A stretch of DNA of 64,000 bases from M3007 sp964539805 (lineage in GTDB: Bacteria > Bacteroidota > Bacteroidia > Chitinophagales > Saprospiraceae): assembly GCA_964539805.1 (NCBI GenBank), contig CAZIKN010000001.1, positions 84,750 through 148,749 of the forward strand, in the 5' to 3' direction. The position numbers were made by a program, and so were the translations under genes. Under the pieces are notes generated by a model. It was not told the origin of the DNA, ran no database searches, and saw nothing but the letters and a program-made list of their open reading frames with translations. Below are positions 9,654-18,226 of this stretch, piece by piece (position 1 is the stretch's first letter; every line of letters begins with the position of its first letter).

Positions 9654-12600
9654 ATGAAAAACGGTATCAAACACACTTACCGGCTGGTGCTTTCTTTCTT
9701 GCTGATAATCACCATATCTGCACAAATGGCGGCCCAGGTTTCATCGCCGCCTCCTTGCGATGGCCCGTTGACAATCTACTTCTCAGTGTCTTATCTGGGA
9801 TGTGACAACCCTGGAGCCAACGCAAAAGTAATTCCCAACTGTGGCACCTTGCCTTTCAGTTATCAATGGAGCAATGGTACCATCAGTGCGGAAATCTTAA
9901 ACGTCCTGCCGGGCACATACACTGCAACGGTAACAGATGCCAAAGGATTGAAGGCTATTGGTAGTGTGGTAGTACCTACAGCACCCGCTACCAACCTGAG
10001 TGTTTCGGCCGTCATAAACGGGGGCGCTTGCACATCCGGGGCCACAGGTTCAGTTACCTTAACCATGAACGGCGGTACCGCTCCTTATGACGTGAAATGG
10101 TACACCAATCCTAATAATACCAATATAAAAAATGACCAGAGCTCGCCTTTTGTTATCAGCAATTTGGCTCCAGGCAGCTACACGATTGTAGTAACAGACG
10201 AACGGTATTGCCGTGACACCATAAAAGCAGAAATCAAGGCTGGGCTTGTGGTAACCGCCACCTCATCACCTGTTACCTGTACCAATCCCAATGCGGGTAA
10301 AATTACCCTCAACATTGGTACTCCTGGTGGAACAGCGCCTTACACCATTTCCGGTGCTGGCCCTGCTGCTATTACCACTTCTACATTCCCGTTTTCCATT
10401 AGCAATCTGACAGCAGGAAACTATACCCTCACCGTAACTGATGCCAACGGATGCACTGGAACGGTAAGCAGCAAAGTAGAAACCGCCCTTGATGTGGTCC
10501 TTACCGCTACGGCACCCTCTAACCCTGTTTGTGGAGGACAAGACCTTAGCATCAACCTTGGCAATAGCGGCATTGCACCTTATCTTGTGTCTTGGGAAGG
10601 GCCAAATGGTTTTGTGGGAAGCACAACAACCAATACGTTTCCGGTTGTATTAAAAAATGTTCCTCCCGGAAATTATACTGTAAAAGTTACAGATGCAACA
10701 GGATGTACTGGCGTGGAAACCACGACAACCGGAGGCAATCCGGTTATGCAGATCACCGCAACAGCAACGCCCGTTAGTTGTACGGATTCAAAAGCGGGTA
10801 CAATCACGGTCAATTTTATCACGCCTGGCAATCCAAACTATACCCTTTCATGGTCAGGCGGTTCTCAGGCCTTAAGCAATTTGCCTTTCACCATCAGTGG
10901 CTTATCTGCAGCCACTTATGTGATAACTATAACGGATTCAAAGGGTTGCACAGCAACCACCACAACTAAGGTAGAAAGCGCTCTGGATGTGGTACTCGTA
11001 GCTTCCGCCCCCTCCAATCCACTTTGTGGAGGATCTGATTTAAAAATTGACCTGAACGGTTTCAAGGGCACCGCCCCTTATGACCTCGCATGGGACGGCC
11101 CGGGACAGTTTGACGGCACCGCCAACGATATCAACCTGCCCTTTACCCTGAAAAACGTACCTTCCGGAACCTACACCATTACGGTAACTGATGTTACAGG
11201 ATGTACTGGTACAGAAACAATTGAAATCAAAAACACTAAGGAGCCGCTGCTAATTATAGCAACTGGAACCCAGGTCTCTTGCCAAAATGATAAGGATGGT
11301 ACAGTTACACTAACCACAGTGTTCCCCGGAACTGCGCCGTACCGGGTCTCTTGGTCAGGCAATGAAATAACAGGGGCACTACTACCCCTAACAATAAACA
11401 ACCTCGCGCCTGGCAACTACTGCTTCACGGTTACCGATGCCAACGGCTGCACCGCCACTGCCTGCGCAAGGGTGGAAACCGCCCTCGACGTCACCCTAAC
11501 AGCCAAAACTCCGGTTTTAGTTAATTGTGGAGGTGTTGATTTGGAGATTGACATTAATGGTTTTAAAGGCACTCTTCCTTATAAAATCACATGGGATGGT
11601 CCAGGCAGCTTTGACGGCATGCAATCGGGAGTGACTACGCTTCCTTTTGTGCTCAAAAACGTACCATCGGGTACTTACCATGTGACCATAACAGATGCCA
11701 CAGGGTGCTCAGGCACAGAAACCCTGGATGTAAAAGCGGGCAATGAGCCTATGATTATTGCAGCAGTAGGTACACAGGTAAGTTGTGGTTTGGATGACGG
11801 AATGATTACATTGACAATGCTTAGCCCGGGCACTGCCCCATACACGATAACATGGACAGGTGGCACGGCTGTGCCAAACGCAACTTTCCCATTCAAATTT
11901 AATGATCTGAAACCTGGTGAATATTGCTTTACAGTGACCGATGCCAATGGTTGTACCGCAACGGCTTGCGCAACCGTCAAGTTTGCTTTAGATGTTAAAT
12001 TAACGGTTATTGAAGGCACACAACTTTGTGGCGGGGGAAGTTTGATCGTAGATGTTATCGGTTTTCAAGGTATGGCACCGTATAAAATCGAGCTTCAAGG
12101 GCCAACGAGTGGCACCAAATTAAATGTGCCTTCTTTGCCAGACACAATACAAGGACTTCAGCCCGGTAAATACACTGTTATTTTAACCGACAAAAATGGC
12201 TGCTCAGGGCTTGCGATGGCAACGATCAAAGGAGACACCATGATGCAGGTATCCCTCGCTCCGACAGATCTATTGTGCACAGGCAATGGTAAAGATGGTA
12301 AAATCACTGTTGCAATTAGCAATCCAAAAACAGCCCCCTATGCTATAGGTTGGAATACAGGAAGTATTAGTGGCGTAAATACCAACCAATTTCCGTTCAC
12401 GATCATTGAATTGGAAGCCAATACCTATACTGTAACGGTCACGGATGCCAACGGATGCTCCAGCACAGCCTCTACTACGATAAAAGGCGGTCCAGTGGAT
12501 ATCACTCTTTTACCCACAAGTGATGTAAAGGCTTGCATTGACAGCACTATACAACTAAAAATCAATAACTTAGATCCAAAGGATTTGCTTATATTCGAAT

Positions 12601-14492
12601 GGACTGCCAATAGCACTAATATCACGATAACTCCGTCCAACGGTGATAGCCCAATCGTCAAAGCAACCGAACCGGGCACTTATATCATTACTTTGACGAC
12701 CAAAAATCAGTTCAATTGTATTGATGTCAAGACTATAAATGTCACGTTCGATTCCGTACAAAACATTGATCCAACATTAGTTGTCAATCCCTGCAATGGG
12801 CTTTTGGTTAAATTTGAGAACAATAGTGGCAAAAACGGCACCTGGACATTTGGTGACGGCAAATCCAGTACGGAACCAAGTCCAACACACCTGTATGAAA
12901 AAGCCGGAAACTATACCGTAACTTTTGCCGCAGCAGAAGATTGTGTAAAAAAATTCAGTAAGGAGATTAAAGTTATTGATGTAGAGGCCGTCCAAACCGA
13001 TTTTAATATTAAGTATAAAGACTGCTCTGACAAAGCCGAAATACAATTCAATGACGCCACTAAGTTTGCTGCTGTGGGCGTATCATGGGAATGGACCTTT
13101 GATCCACCACAGCAAAGCTCATCGCTTCAAAATCCAACCATTACTTTCACCAAAGAGGACACTATTAAGGTGCGATTGATCGTAAAAGACAATAATGGAT
13201 GTTTGGATACCTTGCTGAAAGAGGTAAAAGTGGATTTCATCGCGGACAAAATTGACAAAGAATTCAAATTCTGCCCCGGTGACTCAATTGAACTGAATAA
13301 AGATGGTGCTGTAGTCACGGATATCTATACATGGACGTCAAACCCTGCTGATCCTACCTTGGTTAGCAATTTGCCGAATCCTAAGGTATCACCGGTCACA
13401 ACAACGACTTATAATTTGACTATAATGACACCGGATAGTGCATGCTCCGTGGATTTCAGTGCAGAAGCCATTGTGATTCCTACGGTAAGTGGCGCATTGC
13501 CAAAAGATACCGTACTATGCAATGCCAATCCTTTCACCATTAATTTGATCTCCAACAACGCCACTAATATCATCTGGTCTGGCAACAAACAATTTGATCC
13601 GGTGATTGGTACTGGCAATAGTGTCACGATTAATCCTGAGAAAAATGGCGTCTATTATGTAAAGGCCACCAATCAATCAGATTGCCCTTTGTTAGACAGT
13701 ATTATTGTCAATGATGGTTCAGTAAACATGGATCCCGGGTCTAAAGATCAGCGTATTTGCCTTGGAGAAACGGCTATCCTAAACCTTAGCAATTTGGATC
13801 CATCTGATATATTAACCTACAAATGGACTCCAGAGGTGACACCACCTGCCCAACCGGAAGTAAAACCTACCACGGAGACCAAGTATGGCGTTGTGGTTAC
13901 CAATCAGTTTGGTTGTACTGCTACAGCAGAGTTTAACGTAGATGTTATTGCTGTAGATGTGGTGGCTTCCATTGACGGTAAAGATACCATTTGTATCGGG
14001 GAAACTGCAAAATTGATCGCTACAATCACCAGCAATAAAACCCCTGTGCAAATAGCCTGGACACCAGCAAATACACTGACGGGTGCCAACACAGCAACAC
14101 CGATAGCGAAGCCACAGGAAACCACAACCTACACTGTGAGGGTTACCTATGACGATGAACTTTGTCCCGTAGAGGATCAGGTAACCTTGTTCGTGCGTAC
14201 AGATCAGTGTGTTGAACCCTTTATTTTTGTTCCCAAGGCATTTACCCCCAATGGGGATGGCAACAACGACCGCTTTGTATTTAGGGGGGTCAACTTGACC
14301 GAGGTTGAATTCATTGTATGGGACCGTTGGGGTGAAAAGGTTTATGAAACCACTGACGTAAATGACCTGGGTTGGGATGGTAGTTACCGCGGCAACAGCC
14401 TAACCCCTGATTCGTATGCGTTTTATTTTAAAGCGCGTTGTGGCAATGGCGCATTTTATGAAAAGAAAGGAAATGTGACATTGCTGAAATAA
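9654..14492 (+). CDS. SprB-repeat giant surface adhesin with T9SS type B sorting domain
   Basis: A 1612-residue protein from the ATG at 9654, chosen because a normal signal peptide begins there (KHTYRLVLSFLLIITIS, cleavage after MAAQ). An in-frame ATG at 9585 adds 23 residues. About eleven tandem SprB-like repeats of 80-85 residues follow, each with an APY...W core, a LPF.I.NL.PG.Y element and a TVTDANGC end. From the third on they alternate between two subtypes. PKD or Ig-like modules come next (GTWTFGDGKSSTEPSPTHLYEKAGNYTV is cut here to its core FGDG..HLYEKAGNY). The C-terminal 87 residues (FTPNGDGNNDRF, WDRWGEKVYE, LGWDGSYRG) are the gliding-motility-associated type B sorting domain. Such adhesins are moved on the surface or used for attachment. 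A strong terminator hairpin follows. Confidence 0.93.
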   Translation: MKNGIKHTYRLVLSFLLIITISAQMAAQVSSPPPCDGPLTIYFSVSYLGCDNPGANAKVIPNCGTLPFSYQWSNGTISAEILNVLPGTYTATVTDAKGLKAIGSVVVPTAPATNLSVSAVINGGACTSGATGSVTLTMNGGTAPYDVKWYTNPNNTNIKNDQSSPFVISNLAPGSYTIVVTDERYCRDTIKAEIKAGLVVTATSSPVTCTNPNAGKITLNIGTPGGTAPYTISGAGPAAITTSTFPFSISNLTAGNYTLTVTDANGCTGTVSSKVETALDVVLTATAPSNPVCGGQDLSINLGNSGIAPYLVSWEGPNGFVGSTTTNTFPVVLKNVPPGNYTVKVTDATGCTGVETTTTGGNPVMQITATATPVSCTDSKAGTITVNFITPGNPNYTLSWSGGSQALSNLPFTISGLSAATYVITITDSKGCTATTTTKVESALDVVLVASAPSNPLCGGSDLKIDLNGFKGTAPYDLAWDGPGQFDGTANDINLPFTLKNVPSGTYTITVTDVTGCTGTETIEIKNTKEPLLIIATGTQVSCQNDKDGTVTLTTVFPGTAPYRVSWSGNEITGALLPLTINNLAPGNYCFTVTDANGCTATACARVETALDVTLTAKTPVLVNCGGVDLEIDINGFKGTLPYKITWDGPGSFDGMQSGVTTLPFVLKNVPSGTYHVTITDATGCSGTETLDVKAGNEPMIIAAVGTQVSCGLDDGMITLTMLSPGTAPYTITWTGGTAVPNATFPFKFNDLKPGEYCFTVTDANGCTATACATVKFALDVKLTVIEGTQLCGGGSLIVDVIGFQGMAPYKIELQGPTSGTKLNVPSLPDTIQGLQPGKYTVILTDKNGCSGLAMATIKGDTMMQVSLAPTDLLCTGNGKDGKITVAISNPKTAPYAIGWNTGSISGVNTNQFPFTIIELEANTYTVTVTDANGCSSTASTTIKGGPVDITLLPTSDVKACIDSTIQLKINNLDPKDLLIFEWTANSTNITITPSNGDSPIVKATEPGTYIITLTTKNQFNCIDVKTINVTFDSVQNIDPTLVVNPCNGLLVKFENNSGKNGTWTFGDGKSSTEPSPTHLYEKAGNYTVTFAAAEDCVKKFSKEIKVIDVEAVQTDFNIKYKDCSDKAEIQFNDATKFAAVGVSWEWTFDPPQQSSSLQNPTITFTKEDTIKVRLIVKDNNGCLDTLLKEVKVDFIADKIDKEFKFCPGDSIELNKDGAVVTDIYTWTSNPADPTLVSNLPNPKVSPVTTTTYNLTIMTPDSACSVDFSAEAIVIPTVSGALPKDTVLCNANPFTINLISNNATNIIWSGNKQFDPVIGTGNSVTINPEKNGVYYVKATNQSDCPLLDSIIVNDGSVNMDPGSKDQRICLGETAILNLSNLDPSDILTYKWTPEVTPPAQPEVKPTTETKYGVVVTNQFGCTATAEFNVDVIAVDVVASIDGKDTICIGETAKLIATITSNKTPVQIAWTPANTLTGANTATPIAKPQETTTYTVRVTYDDELCPVEDQVTLFVRTDQCVEPFIFVPKAFTPNGDGNNDRFVFRGVNLTEVEFIVWDRWGEKVYETTDVNDLGWDGSYRGNSLTPDSYAFYFKARCGNGAFYEKKGNVTLLK

Positions 14493-14513
14493 TTTTGAGC
14501 AATGCAAATTTTA

Positions 14514-14551
14514 AACATGAGTCATCCCGAAAATTAGGGGTGGCTCATGTT
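14514..14551 (+). terminator. Intrinsic terminator of the T9SS adhesin gene
   Basis: A 15-bp stem (14514-14528 with 14537-14551, including G-T wobbles) closed by an 8-base loop lies 22 bases after the adhesin stop codon and is followed by a T/G-rich run. It would end the PorP to adhesin transcript. Confidence 0.75.
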
Positions 14552-14668
14552 GTTTGGTTCAAAAGAAGAACCTCCTGTATTAGGGTGGTCTTGAATCACA
14601 AAACAAACAGAGGTCTTTATGTGTAGGAGAGCAGCAAGGGCAAGTGTGCTCCCTTTTTATCGCGCTTT

Positions 14669-14773
14669 CTATACCCTGATTGTCGTTTCGTCTCCCATCA
14701 AATAACCGCTCTGGAGCAGTTGTTTTCTGATTTTTGCATAAATGACATCCAATATCTGCACGTTCTTGTGCTT
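14669..14773 (-). pseudogene. Remnant of an IS66-family transposase (TnpC-like)
   Basis: Minus-strand reading from 14773 gives 34 codons, KHKNVQILDVIYAKIRKQ followed by LLQSGYLMGDETTIRV, then an in-frame TAG at 14669-14671. The LxxSGYLxxDETxxxV core matches the catalytic region of IS66 transposases, where the Asp of DET belongs to the DDE set. Further on, in another frame, KKG can be read as in the family, but the rest is scrambled. No inverted repeats, TnpA or TnpB are seen, so it is an inert relic. It sits between the adhesin terminator and a small regulator gene. Confidence 0.6.
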
Positions 14774-14827
14774 ACACAAAAAAAATAGCCATCAACATAG
14801 GTCTGATGGCTATTTTTTTTGTGTAAG
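14771..14827 (-). terminator. Perfect 24-bp bidirectional terminator hairpin
   Basis: Arms 14771-14794 and 14804-14827 are perfectly complementary, with a 9-base loop and A8/T8 tracts inside the stem, so it can end transcription from both sides. It is 29 bases downstream of the minus-strand gene that ends at 14857. Confidence 0.82.
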
Positions 14828-14856
14828 GGAGTAATTTTTTTTGTGGTTTAGATTTT

Positions 14857-15111
14857 TTAGTGCGAAATGTTGTGCTGATCCAGAATGCTCAGCGCGTGAT
14901 TAAGGATTGTGGTGTCTTCCAGATGCACTATGCCGCCGTTTGGGCCTGGCTCCAAGTGAAATTCTACGACTTGACCTTCCGCATAATTATGCGCTCCGAA
15001 ATAGTTTCGAACGGTTTGTTCTTCCAGATTCAGGTCTTGGGCGATTTTGGACACACTGCCATGTGGTAAAGCGTGTTTGATACGGCGGAGTTCATCGAAT
15101 GTAATGTTCAT
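14857..15111 (-). CDS. Small putative DNA-binding protein (HTH-like), Bacteroidota-conserved type
   Basis: An 84-residue protein from the ATG at 15109-15111; a frame 14 codons longer exists but its extra N-terminus looks unlike protein. Residues 1-40 (FDELRRIKHALPHGSVSKIAQDLNLEEQTVRNYFG, shown here as the FDELRRIK start and the EEQTVRNYFG recognition helix) read as a helix-turn-helix that spaces a short and a long helix. The C-terminal half has a GPNGGIVHLEDTTIL motif. I recall similar short proteins in related genomes but cannot name a function; a transcriptional or nucleoid role is inference. It has its own terminator downstream (14771-14827). Confidence 0.72.
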   Translation of the reverse strand: MNITFDELRRIKHALPHGSVSKIAQDLNLEEQTVRNYFGAHNYAEGQVVEFHLEPGPNGGIVHLEDTTILNHALSILDQHNISH

Positions 15112-15235
15112 AACCCTTTTGTTTTGGTGAGCAATAAAAATTTGAATGTTCAAGGAATTACCCTTAAAAAGTCTCCCTAAGGTACAGGCATTGACAAATC
15201 ATTTGCAAGAAAAAACACAAAAAAAAATTTTGTGT

Positions 15236-18118
15236 TCAATAACCAAAGACCTCTTCAATACTCAGTTCTTCCACTTTACCTATTTTTTTCAAAAATTTGA
15301 AATCCATGCGTTCCCGATCGCCCAGAACAAGCCAGGTAAACTTTCTTCCTTTCAGGTATTTCTGATGGTATGCTATCAGGGCTTCTGGGCTGACACTTTC
15401 CATTTTTCGGAATATTTCTTCTCGTAAGTCCTTGTTTTTGAATCCTTTTTGAATATTGCTGCGCCAATTCCAGTAAATATCGGCATTGATGATCCGGCCT
15501 GCCGCGATCTGTTTGATCACGCTCAAACGAGCACTTTCCATTTGAGGGATGGATATCGGCATGTTTTCCATAATGTTGCGGAAGGCATCAACGGCATCGC
15601 GCAATTTGTCCGGTTGCGTGCCCACGTACGCGCGCAAGAAGTGCGCACTGTCCTTACGGGCGGGGTTGGCTGCAATGGCGTAGGCCGAATAAGCCAAAGC
15701 CTTGGATTCCCGAATTTCCTGAAACACGATGGATGAAAGCCCGTATCCAAAATATTGGTTGTACCATTCGCTCATGATGTATTCCTCCATATTGAAATAT
15801 GGTGTGCCTTTGGATACCAGCATAAGCTCTACCTGTACGGTTGGGAAATGCACGAAAACCACCTTGTCCTTTGTGACCGCTATTTCCTTGTATTTTTTGT
15901 TTTTCAATACCTTCTGCAGCGAGGCATTTTGCTTGCCAACCGGATGAGTATTTTTCAAAATTGACCCAACGGTACGAGGAGAGCGGCTGCCATAATAAAA
16001 GGCTTCATGCTTGAAAGTCAACAGCTTGCGCAACAAATCTGTTATTTCTTGAGGAGTCAGAGCCAGTAATTGTTCTTTGCTTAAGCGATCTTTCATCGGG
16101 GATCGGTGGCCATACATAGCATAGGACAACATGGCTTTGTTCAGTACCTCTTGTTTGTTTTTTTTGTTGTTTTCTCTCCGCTGGAGTACGTCAGCTACCA
16201 TGTTGTGCAAGGCATCCGTGTTGGGCTGCAGATCGGAAAGAAACTCGTGCATCAGCGCCAGGGCTTCGTCAAATGACTCTTCGAGACCGCTGAGCGTGAG
16301 GTAAAAATGGTCGTCATTGCAAGAGGCATAAAGCTGTGCGCCGATACGATAAAAAGCCTGCTGTATTTGTACCGGGCTTTGAGTGCTCGTGCCAAGATAG
16401 TTCAGGTAGCCTGCTGCAATGCTCAGCCTTTGATCACTGTTTTTTCCCATATCAAAGGTGTAATGCAGCCTAAAAATTTTGGCTGTTTTGTCTTGTACAG
16501 CAAACAATTTGAGGTCTTTAGATAGGGTACTTTTTTTAATGGATTTTTTGTAGTCCAAAAACTCGGGCGCGATGTCCGGCGTTTTTTGGCTCAAAAAATT
16601 GGAGGCAAACAGGGATGTATCCGTACGGTTGACTTCTATAGGGGTTATGGGTGGTTTTTCCACTTTCATGACGGATTTGTCCTCACCGCTATGCTTGTAC
16701 ACCACTACATAGTTGTCGGGGCGCAGGTGCTTTTGGGCAAAGGCCATAATATCTGCTTTGCCGACATTGGCCCAGAAATCCCATCGGCGCACAAAATCGG
16801 TCCAATTGATACCCAAGATAAAAGCGCTTGTCAGCACGGAGGTGCGACCGCTGTTTTTTTGAAATGATTTGATTTCACTGAGTTTCATGTCTTTTCGAAC
16901 CGCATCCAGTAACCAGTCCTCAAATTCTCCATGTTGTAATTTACGGACCTGTTCCAGCATCAATTGTTCAACATCGGCATGAGTTTGGCCCTCGCGAGGG
17001 TTTCCATGCAGGATCAATTGGCCAAAATCTTCATATTGGTACGAATGAGCGTATGCATCCAACAGTTTTTGCTGCTGAACAATGTTCAGGTCAAAAAGGC
17101 CGGCTTGGCCGTTGTAAAGTAAAGCTGAAACCAACGGCATGATCTTAGCCTCATCACTGTTGACATTGCCGCAGCGCCAGGCCATTTCTACCCAAGGGGC
17201 CTCATTGCCGTACACATCGCGCTGTGTACGCTGTTGAAGTTCGGGTTGCGGTTCGTATTGGAACGTTGGGATTTTTTTAGCCTCAAATTTGCCAAAATAT
17301 TGCTCCGCCAAACGAACGGCCTCTTGTGGGTCAAAGTCGCCACTGATAGATATGGCCATGTTATTGGGCACATAGTAGCGGTCAAAAAATTGATAAATAT
17401 TGGTTTGTGACGGATTTTTGAGGTCTTCTCCCCGCCCGAGGGTAGTCTGAGTACCATAAGGGTGTGAGGGCGTAAGCACTTCCTGGGCGGCTTTCAGCAC
17501 CTTTCGGAAATCCTTATCCTGGCTGATGTTGAACTCTTCAAATACCGTTTCCAATTCCGTATGGAACAAGCGCAATACAGGCCTGCGAAAACGCTCGCTT
17601 TCCAAGCGGAACCATCGTTCCAATTCATTTGAAGGAATATCATTGACGTACACCGTTTGTTCTACCCAAGTATAGGCATTGGTGTTTTTTGCCCCCATTG
17701 AGCTGACCAATTTGTCATATTCATTGGCTGCGGCATATTTGGCCGCTTCAAAGGAAAGGCGATCTATTTCTGCATATAACTCTTTCTTTATGATTGGGTT
17801 AGGTTCGTTTCGATGGGTCTCAAAGAGGGCTTCAATCTTATCCAATAACGCTTTTTCCTTGACCCAATCCAAAGAACCTAATTGGTCAGTGCCCTTGAAC
17901 ATCATGTGTTCAAAATAATGTGCCAGCCCGGTACTGTCAGCAGGATCATGTTTGCTGCCTGCCCTTACGGCTATTTCCGTAAATACGCGAGGCTCATTTT
18001 TGTTGATCGTCAGAAATAGCTTCAGGCCATTGGCAAGGGTGTGCATTTTAACCTGAATTGGATCACCTGGAACTGTTTTAAATTTTATTGGTGCTTTTAT
18101 GGTAGTAACTTCGAACAT
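15236..18118 (-). CDS. M16 family zinc peptidase (insulinase/pitrilysin type), two-domain
   Basis: 960 residues from the ATG at 18116-18118. The open frame runs on upstream to 18502, but that part overlaps the divergent pabB gene and has no family resemblance. The N-terminal M16 domain has the inverted zinc motif HYFEH (His67, Glu70, His71) and the downstream helix ELERWFRLESERF that supplies the third ligand. The second half repeats the M16 fold without the motif, as in single-chain family members. No signal peptide is visible at the chosen start, so a cytoplasmic or periplasmic location is open. The enzymes degrade peptides inside a closed chamber. The gene is divergent from pabB with a 108-base shared control region. 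Confidence 0.92.
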   Translation of the reverse strand: MFEVTTIKAPIKFKTVPGDPIQVKMHTLANGLKLFLTINKNEPRVFTEIAVRAGSKHDPADSTGLAHYFEHMMFKGTDQLGSLDWVKEKALLDKIEALFETHRNEPNPIIKKELYAEIDRLSFEAAKYAAANEYDKLVSSMGAKNTNAYTWVEQTVYVNDIPSNELERWFRLESERFRRPVLRLFHTELETVFEEFNISQDKDFRKVLKAAQEVLTPSHPYGTQTTLGRGEDLKNPSQTNIYQFFDRYYVPNNMAISISGDFDPQEAVRLAEQYFGKFEAKKIPTFQYEPQPELQQRTQRDVYGNEAPWVEMAWRCGNVNSDEAKIMPLVSALLYNGQAGLFDLNIVQQQKLLDAYAHSYQYEDFGQLILHGNPREGQTHADVEQLMLEQVRKLQHGEFEDWLLDAVRKDMKLSEIKSFQKNSGRTSVLTSAFILGINWTDFVRRWDFWANVGKADIMAFAQKHLRPDNYVVVYKHSGEDKSVMKVEKPPITPIEVNRTDTSLFASNFLSQKTPDIAPEFLDYKKSIKKSTLSKDLKLFAVQDKTAKIFRLHYTFDMGKNSDQRLSIAAGYLNYLGTSTQSPVQIQQAFYRIGAQLYASCNDDHFYLTLSGLEESFDEALALMHEFLSDLQPNTDALHNMVADVLQRRENNKKNKQEVLNKAMLSYAMYGHRSPMKDRLSKEQLLALTPQEITDLLRKLLTFKHEAFYYGSRSPRTVGSILKNTHPVGKQNASLQKVLKNKKYKEIAVTKDKVVFVHFPTVQVELMLVSKGTPYFNMEEYIMSEWYNQYFGYGLSSIVFQEIRESKALAYSAYAIAANPARKDSAHFLRAYVGTQPDKLRDAVDAFRNIMENMPISIPQMESARLSVIKQIAAGRIINADIYWNWRSNIQKGFKNKDLREEIFRKMESVSPEALIAYHQKYLKGRKFTWLVLGDRERMDFKFLKKIGKVEELSIEEVFGY

Positions 18119-18205
18119 ATTTGATAATACACAGTTTGGGGAAAAGTTAGTGGGGCGAAGTAAAAGCATTTTTTCGGTTAATAGTTTATATATACGACGT
18201 ATTTC

Positions 18206-18213
18206 TACCTTTG
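18206..18213 (+). promoter_or_regulatory. Candidate -7 box of pabB
   Basis: TACCTTTG matches the Bacteroidota TAnnTTTG box exactly and lies 13 bases before the pabB ATG, implying a very short leader. Only a weak GTTTA stands at the -33 position. Confidence 0.5.
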
Positions 18214-18226
18214 AGCGAAAAGAAAT

